NCBI RefSeq assembly: GCF_002266435.3
Contig: NZ_CP029426.2
Span: 4,494,001 to 4,558,000, forward strand
Source of the DNA: Bradyrhizobium amphicarpaeae
Lineage (GTDB): Bacteria; Pseudomonadota; Alphaproteobacteria; Rhizobiales; Xanthobacteraceae
Length of the DNA: 64,000 nucleotides
Direction of reading: 5' to 3'
Below are positions 33,319 to 42,077 of this stretch, one piece after another (the first letter of the stretch is position 1; each line of letters opens with the position of its first letter). The translations under genes and the position numbers were made by a program. The notes beneath the pieces were generated by a model. That model saw only the letters and a program-made list of their open reading frames with translations, searched no databases and was not told where the DNA came from.

Positions 33319-34023
33319 ATGACTTTGCGAACACTTATGTTTGTCGCGATCCTCGTAACGCTTTCGGCCTCCAGCGTCGGGGCTGTCGATGGGTCCACTG
33401 CCCTGTCCGAGTTGATGACGCGACTTCAGCTTCAGCATGCAAAATTGTGGTTTGCCGGCAAGCTGAGCAATTGGGGCCTGGCAGCCTACGAGCTTCGACA
33501 GATGGATGCCAATCTCGAGGCCGCGAGCAGAATGGTAGCCGATCCGTCGCATGCCATTCGTGCGAGGGAGCAGCTTCAGGCCGTTGGGCGGGCTCTACAA
33601 TCCAAGGACGTGACCGCATTCACCAAGTCGTACGCAACCCTGACAACCGAATGTAACGGTTGCCACAGAAGCAGTGGGTATGCCGCTATTGCAATCCAGA
33701 TCCCGCTGACATTGCCGGTTCCGAACCAATTGTTTGTCGATCAAGTGGCGGAGGGACGAGCCCTCGCCCACTCGACTTGCGGGACATGCCACATCGTCGC
33801 TGACGCCACAAAGGAGCCCTCGACGCTTCGACCGCCGACGCCCGCCTTCCCGGATATCGTGAGGCGACCGTCGTTTTCCGCCGATGGGCTCCGACTGTTG
33901 CTGGCGTCAAATCATCGCCACGTGGGACCCGACCAAGCCATGCCAAATCCGAGGCTTTCGGAGCAGCAGATCGAAGCCATCGTCGCCTACCTGGAGACGC
34001 TCCGAGCAGGCCTCTCTCGCTGA
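33319..34023 (+). CDS. Exported two-haem cytochrome c
   Basis: A 234-aa protein with signal peptide (MTLRTLMFVAILVTLSASS, cut near VGA). The N-terminal half is helical, ending in a haem site CNGCH near residue 115; the C-terminal half is a class I domain with CGTCH and a probable Met ligand in PDQAMPNPRLSEQQ. Thus two covalent haems in the periplasm, likely for electron transfer. GGGAAG precedes the ATG. The FixK-type box upstream points to low-oxygen expression. Confidence 0.9.
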   Translation: MTLRTLMFVAILVTLSASSVGAVDGSTALSELMTRLQLQHAKLWFAGKLSNWGLAAYELRQMDANLEAASRMVADPSHAIRAREQLQAVGRALQSKDVTAFTKSYATLTTECNGCHRSSGYAAIAIQIPLTLPVPNQLFVDQVAEGRALAHSTCGTCHIVADATKEPSTLRPPTPAFPDIVRRPSFSADGLRLLLASNHRHVGPDQAMPNPRLSEQQIEAIVAYLETLRAGLSR

Positions 34024-34046
34024 CAAGGGCCAACGCTCGTACATTC

Positions 34047-34760
34047 TCATGCCAACCATCGCTCAAGAACGATTTCCGGCAGCTCGTCCAGCCGCCAGAG
34101 CCCGAGACTCTTGTCGCGCCAGCCGCCATCGCCCTCCTCGCAGCGCTCGTCGATCAATTCGCGCGGCACCGGCCAGCCGAACGGGGCCTTCGCCATGTTG
34201 AGCGCGCGCCAGTCGCCATCCTCGCAATCCCGATTGTCCTCAAATTCCGGAAACGTCGTGACGAGCAGGAATTGCGCGCCGCTCTCGCGAAACCGAGCGA
34301 TGGCGCGCGCGATGTTCTGAAAACTCAGATGCACCAGGCAATCCCGGCACAGGATCATGTCGGCGCGCGGCAGGGCATCGCGCGTGATGTCGGCCACCAG
34401 GAAGCGGCCGGCGAGTTCGCCGCGCGCCGCACGCGCATTGTTGGTCTCGATCAGCGACGGCACAATGTCGATGCCGATGTAATCGAGATCGAGATTGATG
34501 CGGCCGATCCAGCCGGCGTCGCCGCAGGGCGCATCGAGCAGCGAGCGCGCGCCGAGCCGCTGCAGCAGCGAAGGAAGCGCGTCCCGGATCGCGGCGGTCG
34601 CAGGGTCCTCGGAGCCAAGGCCCGACACGGAAGTCGCGGCCCCCCAAAGGTTGGTGCGCTCGATCCGCTCGAACCGGGCGGCGAGATCGAGCCCTGAGAA
34701 ATTGTCGCGGTCGGCGGCGAAGCGCTCGTGGGCGAGCACGGGGGGACGCTTGGAGATCAT
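34047..34760 (-). CDS. Class I SAM-dependent methyltransferase
   Basis: A 237-aa protein with SAM motif I SLLDAPCGDAGWIGR near residue 85, followed by YIGIDIVPSLI and LCRDCLVHLSF. ATG at 34760 is preferred because GAGG lies 8 nt upstream; ATG at 34775 or TTG at 34778 would extend it. The substrate is unknown. It is followed upstream on the same strand by a second methyltransferase gene of unrelated subfamily. Confidence 0.85.
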   Translation of the reverse strand: MISKRPPVLAHERFAADRDNFSGLDLAARFERIERTNLWGAATSVSGLGSEDPATAAIRDALPSLLQRLGARSLLDAPCGDAGWIGRINLDLDYIGIDIVPSLIETNNARAARGELAGRFLVADITRDALPRADMILCRDCLVHLSFQNIARAIARFRESGAQFLLVTTFPEFEDNRDCEDGDWRALNMAKAPFGWPVPRELIDERCEEGDGGWRDKSLGLWRLDELPEIVLERWLA

Positions 34761-34820
34761 CGGCAAGCCTCGCATCAAGTCGCACGGTCACACTACAGCA
34801 AGCCGCGGGCTCTGAACCGC

Positions 34821-35540
34821 TCAATCCGGCTTCTGCCACTCCATGATGTGGAAGTAAGGCACGCGGCGATGCCGGGCGACCTGCTCGGGCGTGCCGCCCG
34901 TCGGTTGGGGCTCGCTGAACAGGCGCAGCTGGAGACCGTGATCGAGCAGCAGCGTCATATAGGTGCTGAGCGGCCGATGCCAGTTCAGGATCCGGACGCC
35001 GCGCCAGCTGACCCAGGTCGCGCGTTCGTCCATGTAGTTATCGATGATGAAGCGCGGGGTGCCGTCGTGATCGCGCGTCCAGCCGGTGGGTGGGCCGGCG
35101 GTATTGAAGCTGGTCATGTTGGCGATCAGCAACGTGCCGCCGGGCCGCAGTGCCCTCACCATGCCGGCGATGGCCGCGCCGAGATCGGGCATGTCGATCA
35201 GGGTGAGATAGCTGACGACGAGATCATGTGACGCTTCGACATCCATCGTCTCGGCGCGGCCGAGCCGATAGTCGCCGTCCGGGTCCAGCTCCCTGGCGCG
35301 CGCCAGCAGGGCTTCGGTTGGATCGATGCCGATGGTGCGGATGCCGGCGCGCTGCATGATGCGGCAGAAGCGCCCTTCCCCGCATCCGACATCGAGCGCA
35401 TTGCGGAATCCGCGGCCTTCGATCCGCGCCCGCATCGGCGCGTCGAGCACGAAGCGGCGGCCGTAATCGCCGTCTTGTCCTTGCTCGACGATCCATGCGT
35501 CCGCGGACGCGGCCCAGCCGTCGCTGACATCCTCATTCAT
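34821..35540 (-). CDS. Class I SAM-dependent methyltransferase
   Basis: A 239-aa protein with motif I NALDVGCGEGRFCRIM near residue 48, then IGIDPTEALLARAREL, a Methyltransf_11-type pattern. LRPGGTLLIANM is motif III. The C-terminal part (RFIIDNYMDERATWVSW, HIMEWQKPD) resembles small-molecule methyltransferases. ATG at 35540 follows AGGTCCGGA. It lies 60 bp upstream of the other methyltransferase gene. Confidence 0.88.
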   Translation of the reverse strand: MNEDVSDGWAASADAWIVEQGQDGDYGRRFVLDAPMRARIEGRGFRNALDVGCGEGRFCRIMQRAGIRTIGIDPTEALLARARELDPDGDYRLGRAETMDVEASHDLVVSYLTLIDMPDLGAAIAGMVRALRPGGTLLIANMTSFNTAGPPTGWTRDHDGTPRFIIDNYMDERATWVSWRGVRILNWHRPLSTYMTLLLDHGLQLRLFSEPQPTGGTPEQVARHRRVPYFHIMEWQKPD

Positions 35541-35637
35541 GTTCCGGACCTGTGGTGTCTCCGCCGCGCACCCGCGCGGGGACGGTCAGCAACCACAGAT
35601 TGGATCGTAGCGCAACATGGAGTAATTTGTGTAAGTC

Positions 35638-35748
35638 ATGCGTTCCCACCCCCGAGAGAATGCCAGGATCGTCGCCGGCGCGGTGACGGCCGTCGTGATG
35701 ACGGCTGTGCTGTTTGCAATTGCAATGGCATTCCTGCTGGTGCTGTAG
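35638..35748 (+). CDS. Short membrane peptide, 36 aa
   Basis: MRSHPRENARIVAGAVTAVV followed by a hydrophobic end MTAVLFAIAMAFLLVL. A single helix spans most of the length. No good Shine-Dalgarno is present at normal distance (GGAG is 15 nt away), so translation is uncertain. Confidence 0.35.
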   Translation: MRSHPRENARIVAGAVTAVVMTAVLFAIAMAFLLVL

Positions 35749-35830
35749 AAGGTATCGGCACCGCGGACGTGCGCTGGCGGAGCATGGGACCGGATCGGAA
35801 CCAACGACCTGGGTCGTTCGTTCTGAACTC

Positions 35831-36058
35831 ATGCGGATCACGGAAGAAAACCGAAATATGTTTCTGCTGGCGACGGTGACGCTTTGCTGTACCGCCGTGG
35901 CCGGCACATTGTCGCTGTTCGAGCCAATGCTTGGGCCGAAGCCCGAAAGGCTGGTCGCCGAGAGAGCGACGATCGACGCCACCCGGACGTCCGACCTCAC
36001 CCCGGTACGGGTGGTCGGCGCGCCGTTCGAGCCCAACGTCAATCCGCGCGAGCGATAG
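35831..36058 (+). CDS. Small exported or anchored protein, 75 aa
   Basis: Starts MRITEENRNMFLLATVTLCC, a hydrophobic segment to about residue 30, then a polar tail ending FEPNVNPRER. The end is 3 bp from the convergent small gene. The Shine-Dalgarno is weak; an internal ATG at 35858 is an alternative. Unknown function. Confidence 0.55.
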   Translation: MRITEENRNMFLLATVTLCCTAVAGTLSLFEPMLGPKPERLVAERATIDATRTSDLTPVRVVGAPFEPNVNPRER

Positions 36059-36061
36059 CGC

Positions 36062-36226
36062 TCACCTCGGCGACGCCTCCGTACCCCCCTCGGGCCTGCC
36101 ATGGGCACGCGCCAATCCTTCCACGAACGCGATCACCTCCGCCCGTTTGTCGGGCGGCAGCGACAGGAACGCGCGGATGAGCCTCAGGCCCTCCGCTTCG
36201 TCCGACCGTTGTGTTCCGGAATCCAT
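36062..36226 (-). CDS. Small helical protein, 54 aa
   Basis: MDSGTQRSDEAEGLRLIRAF followed by LSLPPDKRAEVIAFVEGLA resembles the C-terminal helix pair of small XRE-type regulators. The HTH itself is missing from this frame. It may be a stand-alone dimerisation peptide or a gene fragment. No good ribosome site. Confidence 0.45.
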   Translation of the reverse strand: MDSGTQRSDEAEGLRLIRAFLSLPPDKRAEVIAFVEGLARAHGRPEGGTEASPR

Positions 36227-36326
36227 CCGCGATATGTCGGGTGACCGGGAAAAATATGCAATCCCTTGCAAACCTGCTTGATTCGACGCAGCCGCTTTGC
36301 TGGAATGGGGGCGGCTGAGGTGGCCC

Positions 36327-36701
36327 ATGAAATGGATCAGGGAACGCGACGCACTGATCGCGCAGACACTGGCCTTCGTCCAATCGGTGACCGGCAAGAA
36401 GGATGATGTCCTTCAGCCGGATGGGACCAGGATTGCCACGACCGTCGCGGTCGGGATGGTTGCCGTGGAGGCCGCCGCCGTCGAGATACCGCTGACGCAA
36501 GCTCCGGTGCCACCCCCGCCCGCACCCCTGCCGCCGCCGCGCGCGAGCGGTGATTTCCGCAACGAGATGCAGGCCCGCATCGCCAATTTCCGCAAGCATC
36601 AGGAGCGGTTCGAGCGCGAGCGCGAGGAATATTGCGCCGAAACCCTGACCAGGTTGCGTGCCGCCATCCGTGACGCCTCCGGCCCACCGGCCAGAAAGTA
36701 A
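36327..36701 (+). CDS. Hypothetical protein with a Pro-rich linker, 124 aa
   Basis: MKWIRERDALIAQTLAFVQS begins a helical N-terminus; a Pro linker (APVPPPPAPLPPPRA) is followed by a charged helix (FRKHQERFEREREEYCAETL). GAGG lies 7 nt before the ATG at 36327. Cytosolic; the terminal helix may form a coiled coil. Family not recognised. Confidence 0.65.
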   Translation: MKWIRERDALIAQTLAFVQSVTGKKDDVLQPDGTRIATTVAVGMVAVEAAAVEIPLTQAPVPPPPAPLPPPRASGDFRNEMQARIANFRKHQERFEREREEYCAETLTRLRAAIRDASGPPARK

Positions 36702-36721
36702 GGCCGCCCCCGTCAGGGGGC

Positions 36722-36841
36722 CTACAGCCAGGACCACACCAGCCAAATATTGGCCGCGCAGGCGCCGAATAACGCCAGCGTCAGCGGCAGGAGCATGTGC
36801 CCGCAGGAGGTGTTCAGGTCGCTCGTCATGGCGGAAAACAT
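36722..36841 (-). CDS. Short membrane protein, 39 aa
   Basis: MFSAMTSDLNTSCGHMLLPL followed by TLALFGACAANIWLVWSWL, a single hydrophobic helix ending at the C-terminus. A second start at 36829 would give 35 residues. It converges on the Pro-rich protein gene. Low support apart from the clean hydrophobic pattern. Confidence 0.45.
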   Translation of the reverse strand: MFSAMTSDLNTSCGHMLLPLTLALFGACAANIWLVWSWL

Positions 36842-37002
36842 CCGCTGATTCCGCCAAACGAGTCCCAAGGATTCTTTTTTTCGCGATTCAGGACTCGTTA
36901 AGGACTCAGAGCCCCACCCTCCGATCACGGCGCCGTGATCACCCGCCTCCCGGAACCGCCGGCCCCATAAAACCGTTAAAGCGCTTTCCGGGAGCGGGAA
37001 GA

Positions 37003-37257
37003 ATGCCCTACGCCTTGTTCTGCAACGACGCCCAGATCAGCAAAGCCTATCCGAGCGAATCCGACGTCTGGAAGCTGGCCCATCGGAGCGGCCTGGTCGT
37101 GGACGCCAGTGCCGACGAGGAGCGTCCCGGGCCGCGCCGCGTGCTCGACAACGACTACGAGATCAAGCCCTGCCGGGTCGCCGAGGGGGAGGACCCCGCC
37201 AGGAACAAGGCCGAGGCCGATCGCCAGTCGAAGATAGAGCTCGAGTTGAATTCGTGA
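37003..37257 (+). CDS. Hypothetical protein, 84 aa
   Basis: Starts MPYALFCNDAQISKAYPSES and ends with a charged stretch (EGEDPARNKAEADRQSKIEL). GGAGCGGGAAGA before the ATG is a good ribosome site. No signal peptide or membrane segment. I recall no assigned function for such a protein. Confidence 0.68.
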   Translation: MPYALFCNDAQISKAYPSESDVWKLAHRSGLVVDASADEERPGPRRVLDNDYEIKPCRVAEGEDPARNKAEADRQSKIELELNS

Positions 37258-37284
37258 GGTCTGGCGGCGGAAGCCGCGAAGCGA

Positions 37285-37527
37285 TCAGGGCGTCGCGGCC
37301 GCCAGCGAAGCCTGCTCACCCGGCATGGGCACGCAGGCCTTGCGGCGATGCAGCCCGCGGATCGCGCCTGTCACCTTCAGCACCTTGCCTGACGGGCAAG
37401 ACGCATCCTTGACGAAAGCCACCTCGTAAGGTGCCAACATCAGAGGCTCGGATTTGAGGATTGTCTGTGCAGAGCACGGCAGGCCAAAGAAGCAAGAGAG
37501 CACCACTGCCGACACCAAGATACGCAT
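37285..37527 (-). CDS. Small exported protein, 80 aa
   Basis: MRILVSAVVLSCFFGLPCSA is a signal peptide; the mature part has two Cys (ASCPSGKVLKVTGAIRG and KACVPMPG) that could form a disulfide. Starts at 37527; a longer frame to 37596 adds unlike residues. It converges with the gene ending at 37257. Confidence 0.65.
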   Translation of the reverse strand: MRILVSAVVLSCFFGLPCSAQTILKSEPLMLAPYEVAFVKDASCPSGKVLKVTGAIRGLHRRKACVPMPGEQASLAAATP

Positions 37528-37729
37528 GTCCGTCGTCCCACCAGCCCGGTAATTCTCATATAACGCTTTCCGGAGCGCGAGTTCCGTAAGCGGCAAAAAT
37601 TATTTTTGCTTTACCCAAGTCCCATGACGCGCGTGAGAAGGCCCGCGCCGAAATGTTTTCCTGCAAATGACGCGCCAGATGGTTCACACAAAGGAAACAT
37701 CGGGCCGGCAGGCAGGAGGCCGGCAGACG

Positions 37730-37754
37730 AAAGGCCGGCGGGAAGCCGGCCTTT
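37730..37754 (-). terminator. Terminator of the porin gene
   Basis: A perfect 10-bp stem AAAGGCCGGC / GCCGGCCTTT with a 5-nt loop, 26 bp beyond the porin stop on the minus strand. The 253-bp gap 37528-37780 holds this and further GGCCGGC-type repeats only. Confidence 0.8.
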
Positions 37755-37780
37755 GTCAGAGCGTGATCGCGGGTGGTCGG

Positions 37781-38488
37781 TCAGTAGCGCGAGGCCGCCG
37801 GACCGCCCCAGCCGAAGCGGTAGTTCACACCGACCTTGACGGTATGCTCGTCCTCCCGGCCGCGAACGCCGACGATGTCGGCCGGACCGGAGGTGAAGGT
37901 GGTGCTGCCGAAATTATAGTACTGGTACTCGGCCTTGGCCGACCAGTTCGGCGCGAACATGTATTCTAGGCCGGCGCCGACGGTGTAGCCGTCCTTGCTG
38001 TTGCCAGTGGTGGTGAAGCCCTGCGGCACGCCTGCGATGTTGACGCCCAGGCCGCCATTGCGCCAGGCGTAACCGCCCTTGGCGTAGAGCAGCGCCGGAC
38101 CCCAGGTGTAGCCGATGCGGCCGGTCACCGACCCGAGCTGATCGGTATTGGAGGTCACCTGCGTGCCGAACGGGAACGTGACGCCGTTGTTGTTGGTCGG
38201 CAGCCAGGAATACTGGGCCTCGATACCCACCACCCAATTGGGCGCGAACTGGTAGTCGAAACCGCCCTGCACGCCGCCAAGGAAGCGGGCATCGCTGGAC
38301 TGGAAGCTGCTGTCGCCGGCAAACGCGCCGCCGACATGGCCGCCGATGTAGAAACCGGTCCAGTTATAAATCACCTGCGGCGGCGTATAGGCCGGAGCCT
38401 TGGTGTAGGTGCGCGCCTGCATGTCCGCAGCTGCGGCTGGCGCTGCCAATGCAAGCAGAGCGGCTGCACCCAGCAAAATCGATTTCAT
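37781..38488 (-). CDS. Outer-membrane beta-barrel protein (Omp25/31-like)
   Basis: A 235-aa exported protein: signal peptide MKSILLGAAALLALAAPAAA. The mature barrel shows NWTGFYIGGHVGGAF, alternating aromatic strands (FDYQFAPNWVVGIEAQYSW) and ends HTVKVGVNYRFGWGGP before a short tail. This matches the small porin-like barrels abundant in Bradyrhizobium. GGGG 6 nt before ATG 38488 fixes the start over the ATG at 38494. Transcript ends at the 37730 hairpin. Confidence 0.92.
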   Translation of the reverse strand: MKSILLGAAALLALAAPAAAADMQARTYTKAPAYTPPQVIYNWTGFYIGGHVGGAFAGDSSFQSSDARFLGGVQGGFDYQFAPNWVVGIEAQYSWLPTNNNGVTFPFGTQVTSNTDQLGSVTGRIGYTWGPALLYAKGGYAWRNGGLGVNIAGVPQGFTTTGNSKDGYTVGAGLEYMFAPNWSAKAEYQYYNFGSTTFTSGPADIVGVRGREDEHTVKVGVNYRFGWGGPAASRY

Positions 38489-38776
38489 GATCATCCCCGT
38501 TCTTTCATTTACGACACTCAGGAAACAACGTGGCGTGAATTGGGTTGCTTCGCGGCGATGCCGGAACGTTGATCGTTCGTAACTGTGACGGAGCGGCAAC
38601 AACGCGATTTTGTTCCGTCAAAATGCCTTGCACCGGCTGTTTTTTGTCGCCTGCGCAAAGCCTGCCGTAACAATCTGTCGCGCGGTCAAACCGCCCCGTT
38701 CAAAGCTCCCCGAAATGTGATCCAGCGGATACGGCAACCCCGGGTCTAGCACCCCGCAATGAAAGCGGGCTTTGCG

Positions 38777-39211
38777 CTACCGCGTCATCTTTTCGAGTTC
38801 CGGAAAGGGTACGTAAACCGCGCCGGCGCAGAGGTCGCTGGTCCGGTCGACGACACGGTCCGCGCGTCCGTTCACGAAGATCACGGCGCGCTCCCGCATG
38901 GTCTTGTAGCTGCCGTCGCTCTCGCGCGGGGTGAAGTGCAGACAGCTCACGTAGAACTGCCGGCCGCCGACCTCGCGCTGGACCGGCTCGGCCATGCTGG
39001 CCTCGCGCACCCCGACCGGATTGTTCAGATAGGTGCGCATCAGGGCCAGGATGTCGCTGCGGAAATTGTCGGGAAACGGCTGCGGCCCTCCGGCTTGCGG
39101 TCCACCGATGATGGTCGGACGGTCGCCGTCACTGCCGAAACATGCCGCGAGCACCAGCGGCAACAGCAGGACCGATGCCAAGCTCGCCGCACGTTTCGCC
39201 AATCGCCCCAC
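38777..39211 (-). CDS. Lipoprotein, 144 aa
   Basis: GTG start; the signal sequence RAASLASVLLLPLVLAAC gives a lipobox LAAC with Cys near residue 24. The mature part includes a central SDILALMRTYLNNPVGVREA and two further Cys (FYVSCLHF, SDLCAGAVY). Probably periplasmic face, role unknown. GGGA precedes the start. Confidence 0.8.
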   Translation of the reverse strand: MGRLAKRAASLASVLLLPLVLAACFGSDGDRPTIIGGPQAGGPQPFPDNFRSDILALMRTYLNNPVGVREASMAEPVQREVGGRQFYVSCLHFTPRESDGSYKTMRERAVIFVNGRADRVVDRTSDLCAGAVYVPFPELEKMTR

Positions 39212-39404
39212 AGGTCCCGCTCCCGCTCGAACAGAATAGGGGACGTTCTAGCCGCAAGGTCGCGCAAAGGGAATTCGGTCCTGCCGGCAGGCCTCGCTTC
39301 GCAACGCACCGCGGCCGGCGCCTGCGCTTTCGCACGGACGCCGGCCGGGCCTGAAGTCCTCACCCGGCGGCGGGCAATGGATGCCGCCGCGTAAGGATCA
39401 ACCG

Positions 39405-39791
39405 TTAGCTGCGCTTCTCGGTGGCCAGCGGCCTGGTCGCGTCAGGCTGAGCCTTCAGCTTCTTCGCCGACAGATGCTTGTGGTGGTGGCGATGGGTGTG
39501 CACGGTCTTGTGCTCGTCGGCCGTGACCGCGGCGTTGGCATTCATCGCCGTCGACTTGGTATCCACCTTGGCGTCCGCCTTGACGTCGGCGGACTTCGCA
39601 CCGGTCTCCACACCGGTCTTGGCATCGGCCTTGACGGCAATGTCCGGTTTCGCGGCGGTGGTCGAGGCCTTGGTCTGGCTCTGGTCGGCCTTAATCACCG
39701 GGGCCGTGGTGGTCTTGCCAGCCTCGGCAGCGAAGGCCGGGGCTGCGATCACGGAAGCGGCGAGCAAGGCTGCGGAAATGGTCTTCAACAT
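39405..39791 (-). CDS. Exported Lys/Ala-rich, His-tailed protein
   Basis: A 128-aa protein with signal peptide MLKTISAALLAASVIAAPAF (cut AFA-A). The mature part is Thr/Lys/Ala-rich and repetitive (VKADAKTGVETGAKSADVKA), ending in a His cluster (HTHRHHHKH). Such His tails can bind metal, but no function is shown. GAGGAGA before the ATG supports translation. Confidence 0.75.
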   Translation of the reverse strand: MLKTISAALLAASVIAAPAFAAEAGKTTTAPVIKADQSQTKASTTAAKPDIAVKADAKTGVETGAKSADVKADAKVDTKSTAMNANAAVTADEHKTVHTHRHHHKHLSAKKLKAQPDATRPLATEKRS

Positions 39792-40042
39792 GGCAGGTCT
39801 CCTCTTGGAAGGATCTCGAGGCGGCGCCCTCTCGCCACCCCTTCGATCATGGGTGGGAGCCTAGGGACGGCGCGCTGAACCCGGTCTGAAGCCCCTTGCA
39901 GGCTTCCGTTCATCTCGATGACGAGTTTGTCATCCGCGCCCGGGCGAATAGATCGTGCGAAGCGGGAATGTTTTCGGCAGACGGGTGTTCCGGTCTTCGG
40001 GCAATCGTGTAGGATCGCCACGTTCCATACGGGAGAATTCAG

Positions 40043-40585
40043 ATGCGCAAACTCTCAATGCTTGTCATGTCGGGATTGGTCGCCATGTCGCTGGCGGCCG
40101 CGCCGGTGCTGTCCAGCGCCTATGCCGCCGGCAGTGACGAGCCCTCGTCACCGCCCAAGTCGGACTCCTCGTCCAAGAAGGGCAAGAAGAAGAGCTCTTC
40201 CGTCAGCGATCCCAAATTCCTCGCCGCCTATCGCACAGCCTACACTGCGATCTACGACAACCACGACTACAGCGGCGCGATCGGTCAGTTGAAGTCCCTC
40301 AAGCGCGACGACGTCGCCGACGTCGCCAACCTGATCGGCTACTCCTATCGCAAGCTCGGCGACTACCAGTCGTCGAAGGTGTATTACGAACTGGCGCTGA
40401 AGGACGATCCGAACCACGTCCGCACCTGGCAGTATTACGGCCTCTGGCAGCTCGAACAGGGCAACCGCGAACAGGCGCAGTATCACCTGAACAAGATCGC
40501 CTCGCTCGCCGGCACCGACAGCTCCGAATATCGCTCGCTTGCCACCGCGCTCGACAAGCCGACCGGCGCGACGCTCGTCTACTGA
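40043..40585 (+). CDS. Exported TPR-repeat protein
   Basis: A 180-aa protein: signal peptide to about residue 29 (VLSSAYAAG), a Ser/Lys low-complexity linker (PKSDSSSKKGKKKSSS), then two TPR-like helices pairs (LIGYSYRKLGDYQSSKVYYE and WQYYGLWQLEQGNREQAQYH). Periplasmic scaffold, partner unknown. GGGAGAATTCAG precedes ATG. Confidence 0.85.
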   Translation: MRKLSMLVMSGLVAMSLAAAPVLSSAYAAGSDEPSSPPKSDSSSKKGKKKSSSVSDPKFLAAYRTAYTAIYDNHDYSGAIGQLKSLKRDDVADVANLIGYSYRKLGDYQSSKVYYELALKDDPNHVRTWQYYGLWQLEQGNREQAQYHLNKIASLAGTDSSEYRSLATALDKPTGATLVY

Positions 40586-40610
40586 GACGATCGCATCTTC
40601 AACCTCGCCA

Positions 40611-40638
40611 ACGGGCACAACCTTTCGGTTGTGCCCGT
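40611..40638 (+). terminator. Rho-independent terminator
   Basis: A perfect 12-bp stem ACGGGCACAACC / GGTTGTGCCCGT with loop TTTC, then TTTGGCTTTG. It closes the TPR gene. Confidence 0.9.
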
Positions 40639-40691
40639 TTGGCTTTGTCGGCTAGCCTCTCGCATCGATTTTCCCGATAAATTGGTGAGCA

Positions 40692-42077
40692 ATGGACCCG
40701 TGGCAGCGATCCGCGATCGACTACATCGCCTCCTGGATCGAATTCCAACTGACGACGATCCAGCAGCCAGGCGTCACCGTCGCCTTCGCCCATCGCGGCG
40801 AGATCGTCGCCGAGCATGCGTTCGGCCTCGCCAATCTCGACACCGGCGAGAAGCTCACCCCGCGCCACCGCTTCCGCATCGCCTCTCATTCCAAGAGCTT
40901 CACCTCGGCCGGCATCATGAAGCTGCGCGAGCAGCGCAAGCTCCGGCTCGATGACACGATCGGCCAATATGTCGGCGGGCTGCATCCGCGCCTCGCCGAG
41001 ACGACGATCGCGCAGGTGCTCTCGCACAGCGCGGGGCTGACGCGCGACGGCGCCGATTCCGGCCAGTTCATCGACCGCCGCCCCTATCTCGACGCGAAGG
41101 AGCTGCTCGCGGAGCTGAAGCTGCCGACCGCGATCGAGCCTGGCACCCGCTTCAAATATTCCAATCACGGCTTCGGCGTGCTCGGCCTCGTGATCGAGGC
41201 CATTTCGAAAGAGCCCTACTCCGTCTGGATCAAACGCGAGATCATCGAGCCCGCGGGCCTGCGCGCGACCGAGACGGACGCGCCGCTTCCCATGGGCGCA
41301 CCGTTCGCGCGCGGCCACACACGAAAAGTGCCGCTCGGCGTGCGCTGCGTGATCCCCGGCGACAATCCGACGCATGCGATGGCGTCCGCGACCGGCTTTG
41401 CCGCCACGGCCGGCGATACCGCGCGCTTCTTCGCGCAGCTCGCACCCAACGCCAAAAAGAGCGTATTGTCGGCCGCGAGCCGCCGCGAGATGACACGGCA
41501 CCACTGGCGCATCCCGCAGAGCCTCGAAACCTATTACGGCCTGGGCATCAGCGCCGGCAGGACCGACGGCTGGGACTGGTTCGGTCACGGCGGACACTTC
41601 CAGGGCTACATCTCCCGGACCTGCACGATCCCGGCCTGCGAGCTCACGATCAGCATCCTCAGCAACTCCATCGACGGCGGCGCGCCGTTCTGGATGGACG
41701 GCGCGATGCAGATCTTGCGTGTGTTCAAGACGCGCGGCGTGGCCGACCGCCGCCTGCGCGACTGGACCGGCCGCTGGTGGACGATCTGGGGCGCGACCGA
41801 CCTCGTGCCCGCGGGCAACCGCGTGCTCGTCGCCAATCCGCAATTCATCAATCCGTTCATGGATGCTGCCGAGATCGAGGTGACCGGCCGCGACACCGGC
41901 AACATCGCCTGGGCTGCCGGCTATTCCAGCCATGGCGAGCCGGTGCGCCGGATCCGCGACAAGCGCGGCAAGGTCAGCGATGTCTGGATCGCCGGCGCCA
42001 ATGTGAAACCGGCGAACGTCGTCGCAAAGGAGATCGTCCGACGGTACAAGCCGCGCAAGCGCCGCCCTACTCCCTGA
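40692..42077 (+). CDS. Serine hydrolase, beta-lactamase / esterase family
   Basis: A 461-aa penicillin-binding-protein-like enzyme. The SxxK motif is S65-H-S-K68, YSN (FKYSNHGFG) is the second motif, and HGGH replaces the KTG box. It has no signal peptide, so it is probably cytosolic and may act as an esterase, amidase or D-aminopeptidase rather than on peptidoglycan. A C-terminal domain of about 110 residues follows. Its 3' end overlaps that of the convergent peptidase by 11 bp. Confidence 0.9.
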   Translation: MDPWQRSAIDYIASWIEFQLTTIQQPGVTVAFAHRGEIVAEHAFGLANLDTGEKLTPRHRFRIASHSKSFTSAGIMKLREQRKLRLDDTIGQYVGGLHPRLAETTIAQVLSHSAGLTRDGADSGQFIDRRPYLDAKELLAELKLPTAIEPGTRFKYSNHGFGVLGLVIEAISKEPYSVWIKREIIEPAGLRATETDAPLPMGAPFARGHTRKVPLGVRCVIPGDNPTHAMASATGFAATAGDTARFFAQLAPNAKKSVLSAASRREMTRHHWRIPQSLETYYGLGISAGRTDGWDWFGHGGHFQGYISRTCTIPACELTISILSNSIDGGAPFWMDGAMQILRVFKTRGVADRRLRDWTGRWWTIWGATDLVPAGNRVLVANPQFINPFMDAAEIEVTGRDTGNIAWAAGYSSHGEPVRRIRDKRGKVSDVWIAGANVKPANVVAKEIVRRYKPRKRRPTP